Below, piece by piece: positions 34,942 through 44,381 of a DNA stretch of 64,000 bases. Origin of the DNA: Mucilaginibacter saanensis (lineage in GTDB: Bacteria > Bacteroidota > Bacteroidia > Sphingobacteriales > Sphingobacteriaceae). Each line of letters begins with the position of its first letter. The stretch's first letter is position 1. The notes beneath the pieces were generated by a model, which was not told the origin of the DNA, did not search any database, and worked only from the letters and a program-made list of their open reading frames with translations. Where the stretch lies: contig NZ_JACHBZ010000011.1 in NCBI RefSeq assembly GCF_014200575.1, forward strand, positions 62,001 to 126,000, in the 5' to 3' direction. The position numbers were made by a program, and so were the translations under genes.

Positions 34942-36051
34942 ATGTTTATGGTAGAAATCCTACACTCATATCACTTTGTTTATAATGTTTTGATAGTTGT
35001 TATATCAGCCCTCATCACCTTATTCGCAATTCCTTCTATCCTGCACGTAGCGCGGGCCCGGCATTTATATGATGATGTTGGTCATTTCAGGAAACAGCAT
35101 GACCATGGTATACCGCGTTTAGGCGGTGTGGCTATATTTATCAGTTTTATTATTACAACGCTTTTATTCAGCCTTATTGACAAGGCACTGCCGCTTAGCT
35201 ACCTGCTTATTGCTTGCATCATTTTGTTTACCATGGGCTTAAAGGATGATCTTTCGGGCGTAAATTCAAGTACCAAATTTTTAATACAATTTGTGGTTGC
35301 CGCTATACTGGTATTGCTTGGCAACATACGTATAACCAGCATGTACGGCATATTTAATATTTTTGATTTGCCTTATATACCCAGTGCCGCTTTATCCATA
35401 CTGCTTATTATGCTTATTGTTAATGCCTTTAATTTAATAGATGGTATTGACGGCTTGGCAGCCACCACAGGCATTATTGCCAACAGCACCTTTGCATTGC
35501 TGTTTATGTACATTAAACAGTATGAGCTGGCTGCAATTTGCTTGGCCATGGTTGGGGCAACCGCAGGCTTTTTACGCTATAACCTTACACCGGCAAAAAT
35601 ATTTATGGGCGATACCGGCGCGCTATTAATTGGGCTGGTATCGGCTGTAATGGCTGTTAAATATATTGAGATCAGTAAGCTTACTGACGTTAAAACCCCG
35701 CATTTATTTACGGCACCGGCCTTAACGGTTGCTATTTTGATAGGCCCTGTTTTTGATACGTTAAGGGTATTTATCATCAGGCTGATAAACCGTAAATCGC
35801 CTTTTGAGGCAGATCGTAATCATATGCACCACCGCATGTTGCAACTTGGCTTTGGTCACTTAAAAACTACCATGTGTTTATCGGCACTCAATTTATCGGC
35901 AATAGCCATGGTTTTTTTCTTTCGGGATATGAGTAATTCGGTGCTTATCGCGCTGATACTTTTAATCCCTTTAGTGTTTAACTGGCTCATTACTTTTTTT
36001 ATCCGCTCAAAACAGCGCGAAAATTTAGCTTTCCGAAACCTGTTTGTTTAG
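34942..36051 (+). CDS. WecA/MraY-type undecaprenyl-phosphate sugar-1-phosphate transferase
   Basis: A 369-residue integral membrane enzyme with about ten to eleven transmembrane helices. The family's acidic cytoplasmic motifs are present: FTMGLKDDLSGVNSSTKF (DD near residue 100), NAFNLIDGIDGLAATTG (near 165-180), IFMGDTGALLIG and ADRNHMHHRML, the HxxH of the GlcNAc-1-P transferases. It transfers a sugar-1-phosphate, usually HexNAc, from a UDP-sugar to undecaprenyl phosphate and so starts glycan assembly. As no other initiating transferase is visible, this is the likely one for the divergent locus. Met3 at 34948 is an alternative start. Confidence 0.9.
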   Translation: MFMVEILHSYHFVYNVLIVVISALITLFAIPSILHVARARHLYDDVGHFRKQHDHGIPRLGGVAIFISFIITTLLFSLIDKALPLSYLLIACIILFTMGLKDDLSGVNSSTKFLIQFVVAAILVLLGNIRITSMYGIFNIFDLPYIPSAALSILLIMLIVNAFNLIDGIDGLAATTGIIANSTFALLFMYIKQYELAAICLAMVGATAGFLRYNLTPAKIFMGDTGALLIGLVSAVMAVKYIEISKLTDVKTPHLFTAPALTVAILIGPVFDTLRVFIIRLINRKSPFEADRNHMHHRMLQLGFGHLKTTMCLSALNLSAIAMVFFFRDMSNSVLIALILLIPLVFNWLITFFIRSKQRENLAFRNLFV

Positions 36052-36093
36052 TTTGTAATGGCTGCGTAGTATTAACATTACTAAATTACCCGT

Positions 36094-36127
36094 ATTGTAA
36101 TTTACCCGTCCATCTTCATTAACTTTG
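36094..36127 (+). promoter_or_regulatory. Candidate promoter of gap
   Basis: ATTG (36094-36097) and TAACTTTG (36120-36127, an exact TAnnTTTG match) are separated by 22 bases and lie 20 bases before the gap start codon. Position and motif fit a Bacteroidetes promoter with a short leader; the -33 element is one base off. Confidence 0.45.
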
Positions 36128-36147
36128 AATGTTTTTAAAAACAGATA

Positions 36148-37143
36148 ATGAAGATTGCTATAAATGGATTTGGCCGTATAGGCCGTATTTTTTTGAGGAG
36201 TGTTTTGGCTAAACCGGGTATCGAGGTTATAGCTATAAATGACCTGGCTGATACACAAACCCTTGCTCATTTATTTAAATATGATTCTGTTCACAGAGGG
36301 TTTAAGGGCACCGTTAATTTTGATGCCGACAACCTTTTTATTAACGATCATAAAATAAAAGTACTTGCCGAGCGTAACCCGGAGGCATTGCCATGGGCTG
36401 CGCTGGATATTGACCTCGTTATTGAATCAACCGGAAAATTTACGTCAAGGGCCGGTGCCGAACTGCATTTAGCAGCCGGTGCCAAACAGGTAATTATCTC
36501 GGCTCCATCAACTGATAAGAGTGTGCCTACTGTAGTGCTGGCTGTTAATGACGAAGAGGTTAACTTGCATGCGCCAATCCTATCCAATGCATCATGCACT
36601 ACTAATAATGTTGCTGCAATGGTGAAAATACTTGATAAAAATTGGGGAATCATTGATGGATATATTACTACGGTACACTCCATGACCGGTGATCAAAGCT
36701 TACATGATGCCCCACATAAGGATCTGCGTAGGGCCAGGGCAGCTTCGGCATCCATTATTCCTACAACAACGGGTGCTGCCAAGGCCATTACGGCCATTTT
36801 TCCGCATCTGGAAGGTAAACTTGGTGGTGCGGGTATCCGGGTACCGGTGCTTAACGGCTCTTTAACTGATTTTACCTGCAGCTTGAAAAAGCAGCCTACT
36901 ATACAGGAAATTAACCTGGCATTTAAGCAGGCCGCAGATGGCCCTATGAAAAATGTGCTGGAGTACACCGAAGATCCTATTGTATCAACCGATATATTGG
37001 ATAATACGCATAGCTGTATTTTTGATGCGCAGCTTACCTCAATTGTTGGCGGTCTGGTAAAGGTTGTTGGCTGGTATGATAACGAAATGGGATACAGCAG
37101 CCGTTTGGCAGATCTGGTTGAAAAAATAGCCCGGCTGAATTAG
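36148..37143 (+). CDS. gap: Glyceraldehyde-3-phosphate dehydrogenase, type I
   Basis: Glycolytic enzyme oxidising glyceraldehyde 3-phosphate to 1,3-bisphosphoglycerate with NAD. The 331-residue protein has the Rossmann start INGFGRIGRIFLR, the catalytic SNASCTTNN with Cys150, the histidine-bearing TTVHSMTGDQ and RAASASIIPTTTGAAKAI, and the C-terminal WYDNEMGYSSRL. All are normal for cytoplasmic type I enzymes. pgk, encoding the next glycolytic step, lies 1.4 kb downstream on the same strand with two unrelated genes between. It is unrelated to the polysaccharide genes beside it. Confidence 0.96.
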   Translation: MKIAINGFGRIGRIFLRSVLAKPGIEVIAINDLADTQTLAHLFKYDSVHRGFKGTVNFDADNLFINDHKIKVLAERNPEALPWAALDIDLVIESTGKFTSRAGAELHLAAGAKQVIISAPSTDKSVPTVVLAVNDEEVNLHAPILSNASCTTNNVAAMVKILDKNWGIIDGYITTVHSMTGDQSLHDAPHKDLRRARAASASIIPTTTGAAKAITAIFPHLEGKLGGAGIRVPVLNGSLTDFTCSLKKQPTIQEINLAFKQAADGPMKNVLEYTEDPIVSTDILDNTHSCIFDAQLTSIVGGLVKVVGWYDNEMGYSSRLADLVEKIARLN

Positions 37144-37181
37144 TCAGCAGGACTGTTGAATTTTTATTATTTGAATAAGGT

Positions 37182-37817
37182 TTAGTCTATCCTTGTGTAT
37201 GACACTGTAGCCGTTGCGGTGGTGGTATCATAGTTTTTCTTGTCATATATGTATGACGAAAAAGTGATAACATCTTTATCTGCCTTTAAAATATTGGCTT
37301 GTGCCTCCGCAGCTAAGGCAGCCTGTTTATAGGCTTTGTAGAAGATGAACACCCGTTCCAGATGTAGGTTTACAAAGTTTTTTCCGTCAATTACAACAGT
37401 TGATGCTGTTTTTAATTTAACATTGTTTAAGTTATCATCAACATAATCGGTTGCATACTCTTCATTACTGTTTAAGGCTATAAAATGAAAATTGGCTAAG
37501 TTCGACTTAGAAAAATCTTCTTTAAAGTGTACGGCCGATGAGCTTTCGTATTCGCTTTTATTAAGTATAATGTCTGCTTTTTCTGTATAAACCAAAAAAA
37601 GTGTGTCATGCCCAACAGAGGTGTTTACAACCTGATTGGCAATGTTAAGTTTAACGGTATATTGAGCCGCATTGCTGTTGTCTGTAGTACCTCCTGTGGT
37701 GCCATCGGTAGTGCCTCCTCCGCTGGTACCTTTAGTAGGGGTAGGGTCGCCAAGTTTTGATTGCTTGCAACTTGTTAAGGCGACTATAATAAGTGCAACG
37801 GCTAAAAGTTTATGCAT
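37182..37817 (-). CDS. Hypothetical lipoprotein
   Basis: A 211-residue protein of no family I recognise. The N-terminus MHKLLAVALIIVALTSCKQSK is a lipoprotein signal with lipobox LTSC (Cys17), followed by a low-complexity Gly/Thr/Ser linker (about residues 28-50) and then a domain of about 160 residues predicted by eye as mostly beta with one helix (RVFIFYKAYKQAALAAEAQANILKA cannot be a strand). It probably sits on the outer membrane. It is convergent with gap (38 bases between stops) and divergent from the acetyltransferase gene. Confidence 0.65.
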   Translation of the reverse strand: MHKLLAVALIIVALTSCKQSKLGDPTPTKGTSGGGTTDGTTGGTTDNSNAAQYTVKLNIANQVVNTSVGHDTLFLVYTEKADIILNKSEYESSSAVHFKEDFSKSNLANFHFIALNSNEEYATDYVDDNLNNVKLKTASTVVIDGKNFVNLHLERVFIFYKAYKQAALAAEAQANILKADKDVITFSSYIYDKKNYDTTTATATVSYTRID

Positions 37818-38012
37818 CTGGCTTAGATTATCTTTTTTTAGCAGAGCAGTTGCAATAAATGTGCCTTGTTCTCAATTAATTCCATACAGTAGTATACTTA
37901 TATTTTAATTTTGCAATCGTATTGGTTTTATAATCATTATTAAAAATAAATACTGGATAATGTTATCCCTATAGAGTAATAATGCCCTCGTTTTGGGTAA
38001 AATATTTCGCTT

Positions 38013-38447
38013 ATGATCAAATTTATAACTGCCGATGACGTGTTATGCCTGCGTAACGAGGTGCTGCGCGAAGGGCTACTAACCCTGGATGAATGCCGTT
38101 TTCCTACTGATACTGTGGAGTGTGCATTTCATTTGGGCTACTATCAGGATAATGAGCTGGCTTGCATTGCATCATTTCATCCTCAAGATTATGCCGGTTA
38201 TACTGGTAAGGCTTATCAATTACGGGGTATGGCCACTGCGCCGCAGTACCGGGGCAAAGGGTTCGGTAATCAACTGGTAAATTTTGCTTTAGTGTACCTG
38301 CGCGGGCAAAAAACCAATTATGTATGGTGTAACGCGCGTAAAGTTGCGGTGCAGTTTTATAATCATGCTGGTTTTGAGGTAATTTCCGACGAGTTTGAAG
38401 TGCCGGGAATAGGTCCGCATTATGTGATGTATGTTAAAATAAGATGA
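38013..38447 (+). CDS. GNAT family N-acetyltransferase
   Basis: A 144-residue single-domain acetyltransferase. The acetyl-CoA binding motif A is LRGMATAPQYRGKGFGNQLVNFAL (the R-G-K-G-F-G pyrophosphate loop near residues 79-84), followed by VWCNARKVAVQFYNHAGFEV, typical of the motif B strand and helix, and a C-terminal PHYVMYVKI. The substrate, small molecule or protein N-terminus, cannot be predicted. It stands alone upstream of pgk with a 100-base gap. Confidence 0.87.
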   Translation: MIKFITADDVLCLRNEVLREGLLTLDECRFPTDTVECAFHLGYYQDNELACIASFHPQDYAGYTGKAYQLRGMATAPQYRGKGFGNQLVNFALVYLRGQKTNYVWCNARKVAVQFYNHAGFEVISDEFEVPGIGPHYVMYVKIR

Positions 38448-38547
38448 ATTTTAAGGCATTTTTAAACACCTTTTTCATTTTTTCGTTAAGAATTTAGAAT
38501 AAAATGTTGAATTTGCGCGCCTTACGTTAAATGACCCATATAATAAT

Positions 38548-39738
38548 ATGAAAACAGTAGATCAAATTAGCTTCGCCGGCAAAAAAGCCCTGATAAGGGT
38601 TGATTTTAATGTGCCTTTGGATAAGGATTACAATATTACCGATGATAACCGGATGACGGCTGCTTTACCAACCATAAAAAAGATTTTAAAGGATGGCGGT
38701 AAAGTTATCCTGATGTCGCACCTGGGCCGCCCTAAAGATGGTCCGAATGAAAAGGATTCGTTAAAGCACGTTGTTCCTCATTTATCTGATTTGCTGGGTC
38801 AGGAAGTGCAGTTTGCTGATGATTGCATTGGTCAGCAAGCCATTGAAAAATCACAAAACTTAGGAAAAGGCGAGGTGCTTTTATTAGAGAACCTTCGTTT
38901 TTATAAAGAGGAAGAAAAAGGCGATGTGGCTTTTGCCCAAAAGCTTTCAAAGTTAGGTGATGTATACGTGAACGATGCCTTTGGTACGGCTCACCGAGCA
39001 CACGCTTCAACAGCGGTTATTGCTCAGTTTTTCCCAGAGGCCAAATTTTTTGGTTACCTGATGGCCGCTGAATTAAACAATGCCGAAAAAATTCTGAACG
39101 GTGCTGCAAAACCTTTTACTGCCATTATGGGCGGTTCAAAGGTATCCGATAAAATAGAACTTATAGAAAAACTGCTGGATAAGGTAGATAACCTGATTAT
39201 TGGTGGTGGTATGGCTTATACCTTTGCAAAGGCAGATGGTGGGAGCATAGGTACTTCACTGGTTGAAGCCGATAAGCTTGATCTGGCAACCAGCCTGGTG
39301 CAAAAAGCAAAAGATAAAGGCGTAAAACTTTATTTACCGGTAGATAACGTTATTGCCGATGCTTTTGCAAATGATGCGAAAACAGGCGTTGCAAAAACCG
39401 GTCAAATTCCTGATGGCTGGATGGGATTAGATATCGGTCCTGAAACTGTAGCTTTATTTAGCAAGGTTGTTGAAGACTCTAAAACCATTTTATGGAACGG
39501 CCCAATGGGTGTTTTTGAAATGGAGTCGTTTTTGGTAGGTACCAAAGCCGTTGCAGAAGCAGTAGTTAAAGCAACCGAAAATGGTGCTTTCTCCCTGATT
39601 GGTGGTGGCGATTCAGCTGCGGCTGTTGCCAAGTTTAACCTTACTAACGAGGTAAGCTACGTATCAACAGGTGGTGGTGCTTTGCTTGAATATATGGAAG
39701 GCAAAGAATTACCAGGTGTAAAAGCTATTAACGAGTAA
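38548..39738 (+). CDS. pgk: Phosphoglycerate kinase
   Basis: Glycolytic kinase making ATP and 3-phosphoglycerate from 1,3-bisphosphoglycerate. The 396-residue protein has the substrate site RVDFNVPLD near residues 17-25, MSHLGRPK, the basic [23 protein letters not shown], the ATP-site [18 protein letters not shown] and the C-terminal GGGDSAAAV and [13 protein letters not shown]. Length and motifs are normal for the cytoplasmic enzyme. A TGAATTTG word at 38508-38515 is one base off a -7 element and may be its promoter. It ends at a perfect long hairpin terminator. Confidence 0.96.
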   Translation: MKTVDQISFAGKKALIRVDFNVPLDKDYNITDDNRMTAALPTIKKILKDGGKVILMSHLGRPKDGPNEKDSLKHVVPHLSDLLGQEVQFADDCIGQQAIEKSQNLGKGEVLLLENLRFYKEEEKGDVAFAQKLSKLGDVYVNDAFGTAHRAHASTAVIAQFFPEAKFFGYLMAAELNNAEKILNGAAKPFTAIMGGSKVSDKIELIEKLLDKVDNLIIGGGMAYTFAKADGGSIGTSLVEADKLDLATSLVQKAKDKGVKLYLPVDNVIADAFANDAKTGVAKTGQIPDGWMGLDIGPETVALFSKVVEDSKTILWNGPMGVFEMESFLVGTKAVAEAVVKATENGAFSLIGGGDSAAAVAKFNLTNEVSYVSTGGGALLEYMEGKELPGVKAINE

Positions 39739-39746
39739 TACAATAC

Positions 39747-39800
39747 AGCTTATAAAAGCAAAAAGCCCCGGTTTACCGGGGCTTTTTGCTTTTATAAGCT
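39747..39800. terminator. Perfect 26-bp hairpin terminator between convergent pgk and the GH18 gene
   Basis: Bases 39747-39772 are an exact reverse complement of 39775-39800, with a 2-base loop; the GC-rich tip is GCCCCGGT/ACCGGGGC and A- and T-rich parts flank it on both sides. It therefore gives a stem followed by T-runs in both directions and should terminate both genes. Confidence 0.9.
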
Positions 39801-39822
39801 TTTAGATGAAAGCCAATTCTGA

Positions 39823-41055
39823 TTATTGAATTTTGATCGACGTTACCACATCATTGGCATTTGGCGACAAGGTGGTAAAGTTAGGCGTGTTGGCTGTGCG
39901 TACCCATGATGTGCCCGCAAAGTTGTCATTGCTGTACATGGTCACTGTCCAGCCCGAAGGTATTTTTACTGATGATGCCCAATTATCCGGGAAACCATAG
40001 GCCTGGAGTTGTGCAATCGTATAGGTGCCCTTTGGTATGGCGCTGGTTACCGTGCCGCCGTAATTGATATCCTGGTAAAAGGTAACCCCGGTAGTAGCCG
40101 GCGGCGTGGTGGTACCTGAATTAAATACCGTTGTTTTACCGTAAAGCTTGTTTGATACACTGGTTAAATAAGTATGTGCATCGGTATTAGGTAAATTATA
40201 ATACAAGTATATACCATAGCTGTTATTTACGGTTTGGGTAGCCAGTGATGCTGCGGTTGTTGAGCTGGTGCTCTGGATATCAATGGCTGCCGGGCCTAAA
40301 TTGCTTTTGGCCAATCCTGGTACATTTGGTACCGAGTATGACCCGTAAACGGCATTCCAGCTGTAATCAACCTTTGAGCCTACGGTTACACCGTTAAAGC
40401 TCAGGCGTGACGCCGCAGGGCCATAATAATAAAAAGAGATTAGTTTAGTAGGCATTAACTGGCGCAGTGCAGTAACCAGGTAAACAAATGAGCTGGAGTT
40501 TGGCTGTCCGGTTCCGTTGGTGCCATAGTCGGCATATTCATCATCAAAGTCAATACCGTCGAGTCCGTAGGTGGTAACGGCATTGCTTAACAGCTGTGCA
40601 AAATCCTGGGCTGCCGCTTGTGTAGGGAAATTGCTGATACCTGCACCCTGGTGGTTGCCTAAAATAGATAGCATCACTTTAATTCCTTTGGCCTGTAAAG
40701 GCTGTATATAGGTTGATGCATTGCTGAGCACATTAGTTACCTGCGGATTAAAAAACAACTCGGCCTTTTGAGTTGTAGTGTTGTAGTTAATGTTGGCGGC
40801 AAATATAATGGCAACATCAAACAGCTGCTGCCCGGTTGATAAAGTGTAATTACCAACATTACGAATGTCGTTGTTGTTTACCTCAACATAGCAAACACCT
40901 TTTGGGCCGGTTACGCCAATGGCATTGGTTTGCATTTTTGTAGAGGTGCTGTTTACTGCATCGGGAGCGGGGGCTGCACCTTTTTTACATGCGGTTGTAA
41001 ACATCATAGTAAAGCCCAGTAAGGCTAATGATAACTTGTTTAATGATAATTTCAT
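39823..41055 (-). CDS. EndoH-like GH18 endo-beta-N-acetylglucosaminidase with C-terminal betagamma-crystallin domain
   Basis: A 410-residue predicted surface lipoprotein. Signal with lipobox at Cys23 (TTAC), then a GH18 domain (about 48-308) with the catalytic DGIDFDDE at residues 166-173 (Glu173). The following EYADYGTNGTGQPNSSSF, YGPAASRL and VDYSWNAVYG segments look like EndoH/EndoF1, enzymes that cut between the two core GlcNAc units of N-glycans, more than like chitinases. After a Thr/Pro linker, residues 325-410 form a betagamma-crystallin unit with two calcium-binding motifs of the (N/D)(N/D)xx(S/T)S type: DNWASS (357-362) and NDVVTS (401-406). It could bind calcium and stabilise the protein outside the cell. 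N-glycan cleavage is inferred from similarity. Confidence 0.87.
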   Translation of the reverse strand: MKLSLNKLSLALLGFTMMFTTACKKGAAPAPDAVNSTSTKMQTNAIGVTGPKGVCYVEVNNNDIRNVGNYTLSTGQQLFDVAIIFAANINYNTTTQKAELFFNPQVTNVLSNASTYIQPLQAKGIKVMLSILGNHQGAGISNFPTQAAAQDFAQLLSNAVTTYGLDGIDFDDEYADYGTNGTGQPNSSSFVYLVTALRQLMPTKLISFYYYGPAASRLSFNGVTVGSKVDYSWNAVYGSYSVPNVPGLAKSNLGPAAIDIQSTSSTTAASLATQTVNNSYGIYLYYNLPNTDAHTYLTSVSNKLYGKTTVFNSGTTTPPATTGVTFYQDINYGGTVTSAIPKGTYTIAQLQAYGFPDNWASSVKIPSGWTVTMYSNDNFAGTSWVRTANTPNFTTLSPNANDVVTSIKIQ

Positions 41056-41383
41056 ATAGTTTATTGATTGGTTTATAATTTAAGGTTAGTAAAGCACGGA
41101 GGGTTTATCCATAGGCATAGCTGTTTTGGGGTTAAAAAAATCGGGTTAATATTTAATACGGAAATTGGTTTAACTGCTTAATATGCGAAGTGTTAGGCTG
41201 CTTATCAGTTCAGGCAGGTGTTTATACGTAAGTTGCAATTGCCTTAGTTACAGGTTACGGGAGGTTAATTGGGGCATTGGTATTATTTACTCCTAATAAT
41301 GGTAGGTTTAACCCAAATCAGCTTAGGTAGGTTGGTGCTTTTATTTTATTCAAGTACATTTAGGCTTTAATAACATATTTAAA
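41056..41383. other. 328-base intergenic region between divergent secreted-hydrolase genes
   Basis: It should hold promoters for the GH18 gene (leftwards) and the CocE-like gene (rightwards). I see no exact TAnnTTTG element, only TACATTTA near 41356 (one base off) on the plus strand, and no coding frame, hairpin or repeat. Confidence 0.4.
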
Positions 41384-43252
41384 ATGAGGAAACTTTTACT
41401 GGTTAATTTATGCCTGATGGTTATGGCCATTGGTGCATTTGCACAGCCTAATGCACATGATGCCGAATACATAAAGACTAATTACCAGAAATACGAATAC
41501 CAGATACCCATGCGCGATGGCAAAAAGCTGTTTACATCAGTATACGTGCCTAAAGACCAGTCAAAAAAATATCCTATTATGATGGATAGAACCCCATACA
41601 GCGTTGCACCTTACGGTAACGATGCTTATAAGGGAAGCCTGGGCCCATCGCCGCTATTTATGAATGACGGATTTATTTTTGTTTACCAGGACGTGCGCGG
41701 CCGCTGGATGAGTGAGGGCATTTATGAAGAAATGACACCAGAAAAAGAGGTGCATAAAATCAATAAGGATGTTGACGAGGGTACTGACACCTATGACACT
41801 ATAGACTGGCTGCTTAAAAACCTGCCCAGCAACAATGGCAAGGTAGGGGTGTGGGGAATATCATATCCGGGGTTTTATACCACAACAGCATTGCTGAGCA
41901 GGCATCCCGCTTTAGTTGCTGCATCGCCGCAGGCGCCCATTGCTGATTTATACCGCGATGATGCTTTCCATAACGGTGCATTTATGCTGGTTGCGAATTT
42001 TGGCTTTTATGCGTTTTTTACCAACCGGCAGGATGATAAGCCCACCCAGCGCAGTGCCCCGGGATTTGAGGCTGGTACCGCAGATGGCTATGATTTTTTT
42101 ATGAAAATGGGCCCGGTAAAAAACTCGAACGATAAGTATTATAAAGATACCATCCGTTTATGGAACGAGATGCTTGATCACCCCAATTATGATCAGCACT
42201 GGAAAGACAGGAATGTGCTTTATCACCTGCATGATATTAAAACAGCAGTATTGGTTACCGGCGGCTGGTACGATGCCGAAGATTTGTACGGCGCCATTAA
42301 TACTTATAAAACACTGGTTAAAGAAAATCCTAAAACCCCTGTTTATTTTGCCATGGGGCCATGGGTACATGGTGGCTGGTCGCGCGGTGATGGCGATCAT
42401 TTGGGCGATGTTGATTTTGGCGGAGCTACCGGCCCGTTCTACCGCGAAAAAATTGAGTTTGCATTTTTTAGCCATTATCTCAAAGGCACAGCATTGAGCC
42501 TGACCCCTGTATCAACATTTGAAACAGGTATTAACAGCTGGAAAACCTATAATGCCTGGCCGCCAAAAGAGGCTGCCGAAAAGAATTTATACCTGCTTCC
42601 GGGCGGTAAGCTGGCCTTTGATAAGCCTGCGGCAGTAAATGGTAGTTATGATGAATTTATATCGGATCCCAATAAACCGGTACCATTTATTAATGGTATT
42701 GATATAGATATGAAACGGGAATACATGACCGGCGATCAGCGTTTTGCTGCTCAGCGGCCTGATGTGTTAACCTATCAAACAGATGTGCTTGAAAAGGATA
42801 TTACCATTGCCGGAAATATCTGGGCAAATTTAAAGGTATCAACCACCGGCACCGATGCTGATTGGGTAGTTAAGGTAATTGACGTATACCCCGATTCGGC
42901 TAAAAACAATAAGTGGACTGGTAAGGATGTTTACTTATCGGGCTACCAGCAAATGGTGCGTAGCGAAGCCATGCGCGGTAAGTTTCGTAAAGGGTTTGAT
43001 AAGCCCGAGGCATTTGTGCCGGGCCAGATAACCCCCGTTAATTTTGAGCTGCAGGATGTACTGCACACCTTTAAAAAAGGGCATCGTTTAATGGTGCAGG
43101 TACAAAGTACCTGGTTCCCGCTTATTGATCGTAATACCCAGCAGTTTCAGAATATTATGAAAGCAAAGGAAACCGATTTTAAAAAGGCAACACATAAGGT
43201 TTACACCTCAAAAGATAATGCGAGCTATTTGAAAGTTAGGGTAATGGAATAA
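41384..43252 (+). CDS. CocE/NonD family hydrolase (X-Pro dipeptidyl-peptidase S15 / alpha-amino acid ester hydrolase type)
   Basis: A 622-residue secreted alpha/beta hydrolase. The signal peptide ends near ...IGAFAQ (residue 21). The nucleophile elbow is GISYPGFY with Ser160; Asp297 in GGWYDAED and His329 in PWVHGGW complete a Ser-Asp-His triad. The C-terminal part (about 400-620) is the jelly-roll domain of the family, with ITPVNFELQDVLHTFKKGHRLMVQVQSTWFP. Such enzymes hydrolyse amino-acid esters, beta-lactam amides, glutaryl amides or Pro-peptides; the sequence does not decide which. It is likely periplasmic. Two paralogous small lipoprotein genes follow on the same strand. Confidence 0.9.
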   Translation: MRKLLLVNLCLMVMAIGAFAQPNAHDAEYIKTNYQKYEYQIPMRDGKKLFTSVYVPKDQSKKYPIMMDRTPYSVAPYGNDAYKGSLGPSPLFMNDGFIFVYQDVRGRWMSEGIYEEMTPEKEVHKINKDVDEGTDTYDTIDWLLKNLPSNNGKVGVWGISYPGFYTTTALLSRHPALVAASPQAPIADLYRDDAFHNGAFMLVANFGFYAFFTNRQDDKPTQRSAPGFEAGTADGYDFFMKMGPVKNSNDKYYKDTIRLWNEMLDHPNYDQHWKDRNVLYHLHDIKTAVLVTGGWYDAEDLYGAINTYKTLVKENPKTPVYFAMGPWVHGGWSRGDGDHLGDVDFGGATGPFYREKIEFAFFSHYLKGTALSLTPVSTFETGINSWKTYNAWPPKEAAEKNLYLLPGGKLAFDKPAAVNGSYDEFISDPNKPVPFINGIDIDMKREYMTGDQRFAAQRPDVLTYQTDVLEKDITIAGNIWANLKVSTTGTDADWVVKVIDVYPDSAKNNKWTGKDVYLSGYQQMVRSEAMRGKFRKGFDKPEAFVPGQITPVNFELQDVLHTFKKGHRLMVQVQSTWFPLIDRNTQQFQNIMKAKETDFKKATHKVYTSKDNASYLKVRVME

Positions 43253-43312
43253 TATGGATAAGAGGTGTCATTAAAAAATTCGCAAGATATTAACGATATA
43301 AAACCAATAACC

Positions 43313-43726
43313 ATGAAAAAACAATTATTGTTTGTGCTGCTGATTGTTGTTTGTTTGGGATGCAGTAAAAAGAACCGTCAAACAGCACCCTGCAATCCGG
43401 GTATGTGCACCATGATTTTTACCACGATAGGGATACATTTTGTTGACCAGGCTGGCAAAGACGTGACTGTAAAAGATTTTACAGCTATCAACATGCGAAC
43501 AAACAGAAGTGTAAAAAGTGAGCCCCTCAACGGCTCCGCTTCAGGAGGACATGTTATAGCCACTGATGGTAATATGAAGGAATTTACAAACGATGGTGAC
43601 GATGTAAAAGTTACCGTAACAAACGTTGCTACCAATCAAACAAAATCGGTTGTTGTAAAAATAGCGGGTGGCTGTGCCTGCCATGTATCCAAAGTATCAG
43701 GTCCGGATACGGTTGTTTTTGATTAG
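43313..43726 (+). CDS. Hypothetical lipoprotein, tandem paralogue 1
   Basis: A 137-residue protein of unknown family. I start it at ATG 43313, which gives the lipoprotein signal MKKQLLFVLLIVVCLGCSKK (lipobox LGC); the longer frame from 43265 uses a TTG and destroys the signal. The mature part has two cysteines in CNPGMC and two in GGCACHVSKVSGPDTVVFD, and reads like a small beta-sandwich with an ATDGNMKEF loop. The next gene encodes a close paralogue. Paired cysteines suggest disulfides or metal binding, which I cannot test. Confidence 0.7.
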   Translation: MKKQLLFVLLIVVCLGCSKKNRQTAPCNPGMCTMIFTTIGIHFVDQAGKDVTVKDFTAINMRTNRSVKSEPLNGSASGGHVIATDGNMKEFTNDGDDVKVTVTNVATNQTKSVVVKIAGGCACHVSKVSGPDTVVFD

Positions 43727-43863
43727 ATAGGGGTGTTTGTCATGTAACCTGAACTTTGCTTCAATGTTTTGAAAACCGGGAAGTAAAGTATTCTTTATGA
43801 TAATAAAATAAGGTTTCTGTAGCATTTGCACCCACTGCGGCGTAATTACATAAAACCTTTATT

Positions 43864-44286
43864 ATGAAGAAGAAAATACTATTATTGTTAATGGTTGTTA
43901 TCTGCGGCGCCTGTAACAAAAACAATCATCAAAAGCCTGCTTGTACTATAACAGGAGCGTGTACAGCCTTGTTTACCTCTGTTAATGTGTTCTATCTGGA
44001 TCAGGCCGGAAATAAAATAACCCTTAAAAAACTTGTTGTCACTAATTTAAGAACCCATCAGGTTATTGACAATAAGCCCTTTATTACGCCCGGTTTCCCA
44101 CCCGCAGCTTATACCATTGCTACAGACAGTAATATTAAGGATTTCTCGACAGAGGGTGACGACACCGAAGTTTCGGCAACAGATTCAGCTACGTCAAATG
44201 TAAAAACTACCTTGTTTAAAATAGGAGGTGACTGTACCTGCCACATCCACAAAATATCCGGCCCCGATACCGTTAAGTTTAACTAA
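43864..44286 (+). CDS. Hypothetical lipoprotein, tandem paralogue 2
   Basis: A 140-residue lipoprotein (MKKKILLLLMVVICGACNKN, lipobox CGAC), a paralogue of the preceding gene. Shared features in the same order are C-x4/5-C, LFTSVNVFYLDQAGNKITLK against MIFTTIGIHFVDQAGKDVTVK, AT(D)(S/G)N(I/M)K(D/E)F, and the C-terminal GDCTCHIHKISGPDTVKFN. The constant C-x-C-H-x2-K-x-SGPDTV ending is the best signature of this pair. The gap between them is 137 bases, so they may be transcribed together. Function unknown; probably attached to the outer membrane. Confidence 0.7.
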   Translation: MKKKILLLLMVVICGACNKNNHQKPACTITGACTALFTSVNVFYLDQAGNKITLKKLVVTNLRTHQVIDNKPFITPGFPPAAYTIATDSNIKDFSTEGDDTEVSATDSATSNVKTTLFKIGGDCTCHIHKISGPDTVKFN

Positions 44287-44324
44287 AGCATCATTCATTC
44301 CATTAATATTATAGATGGGATATA

Positions 44325-44363
44325 AATAAGGCGCAGGGAGGTTCACTTTTCCTGCGCCTTATT
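44325..44363. terminator. Bidirectional hairpin terminator
   Basis: AATAAGGCGCAGG (44325-44337) pairs exactly with CCTGCGCCTTATT (44351-44363) around a 13-base loop. It lies between the stops of the convergent lipoprotein (plus) and CsgG-like (minus) genes, with A/T-rich flanks on both sides. Confidence 0.8.
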
Positions 44364-44381
44364 GTTGAATTTGAGGAAGGG

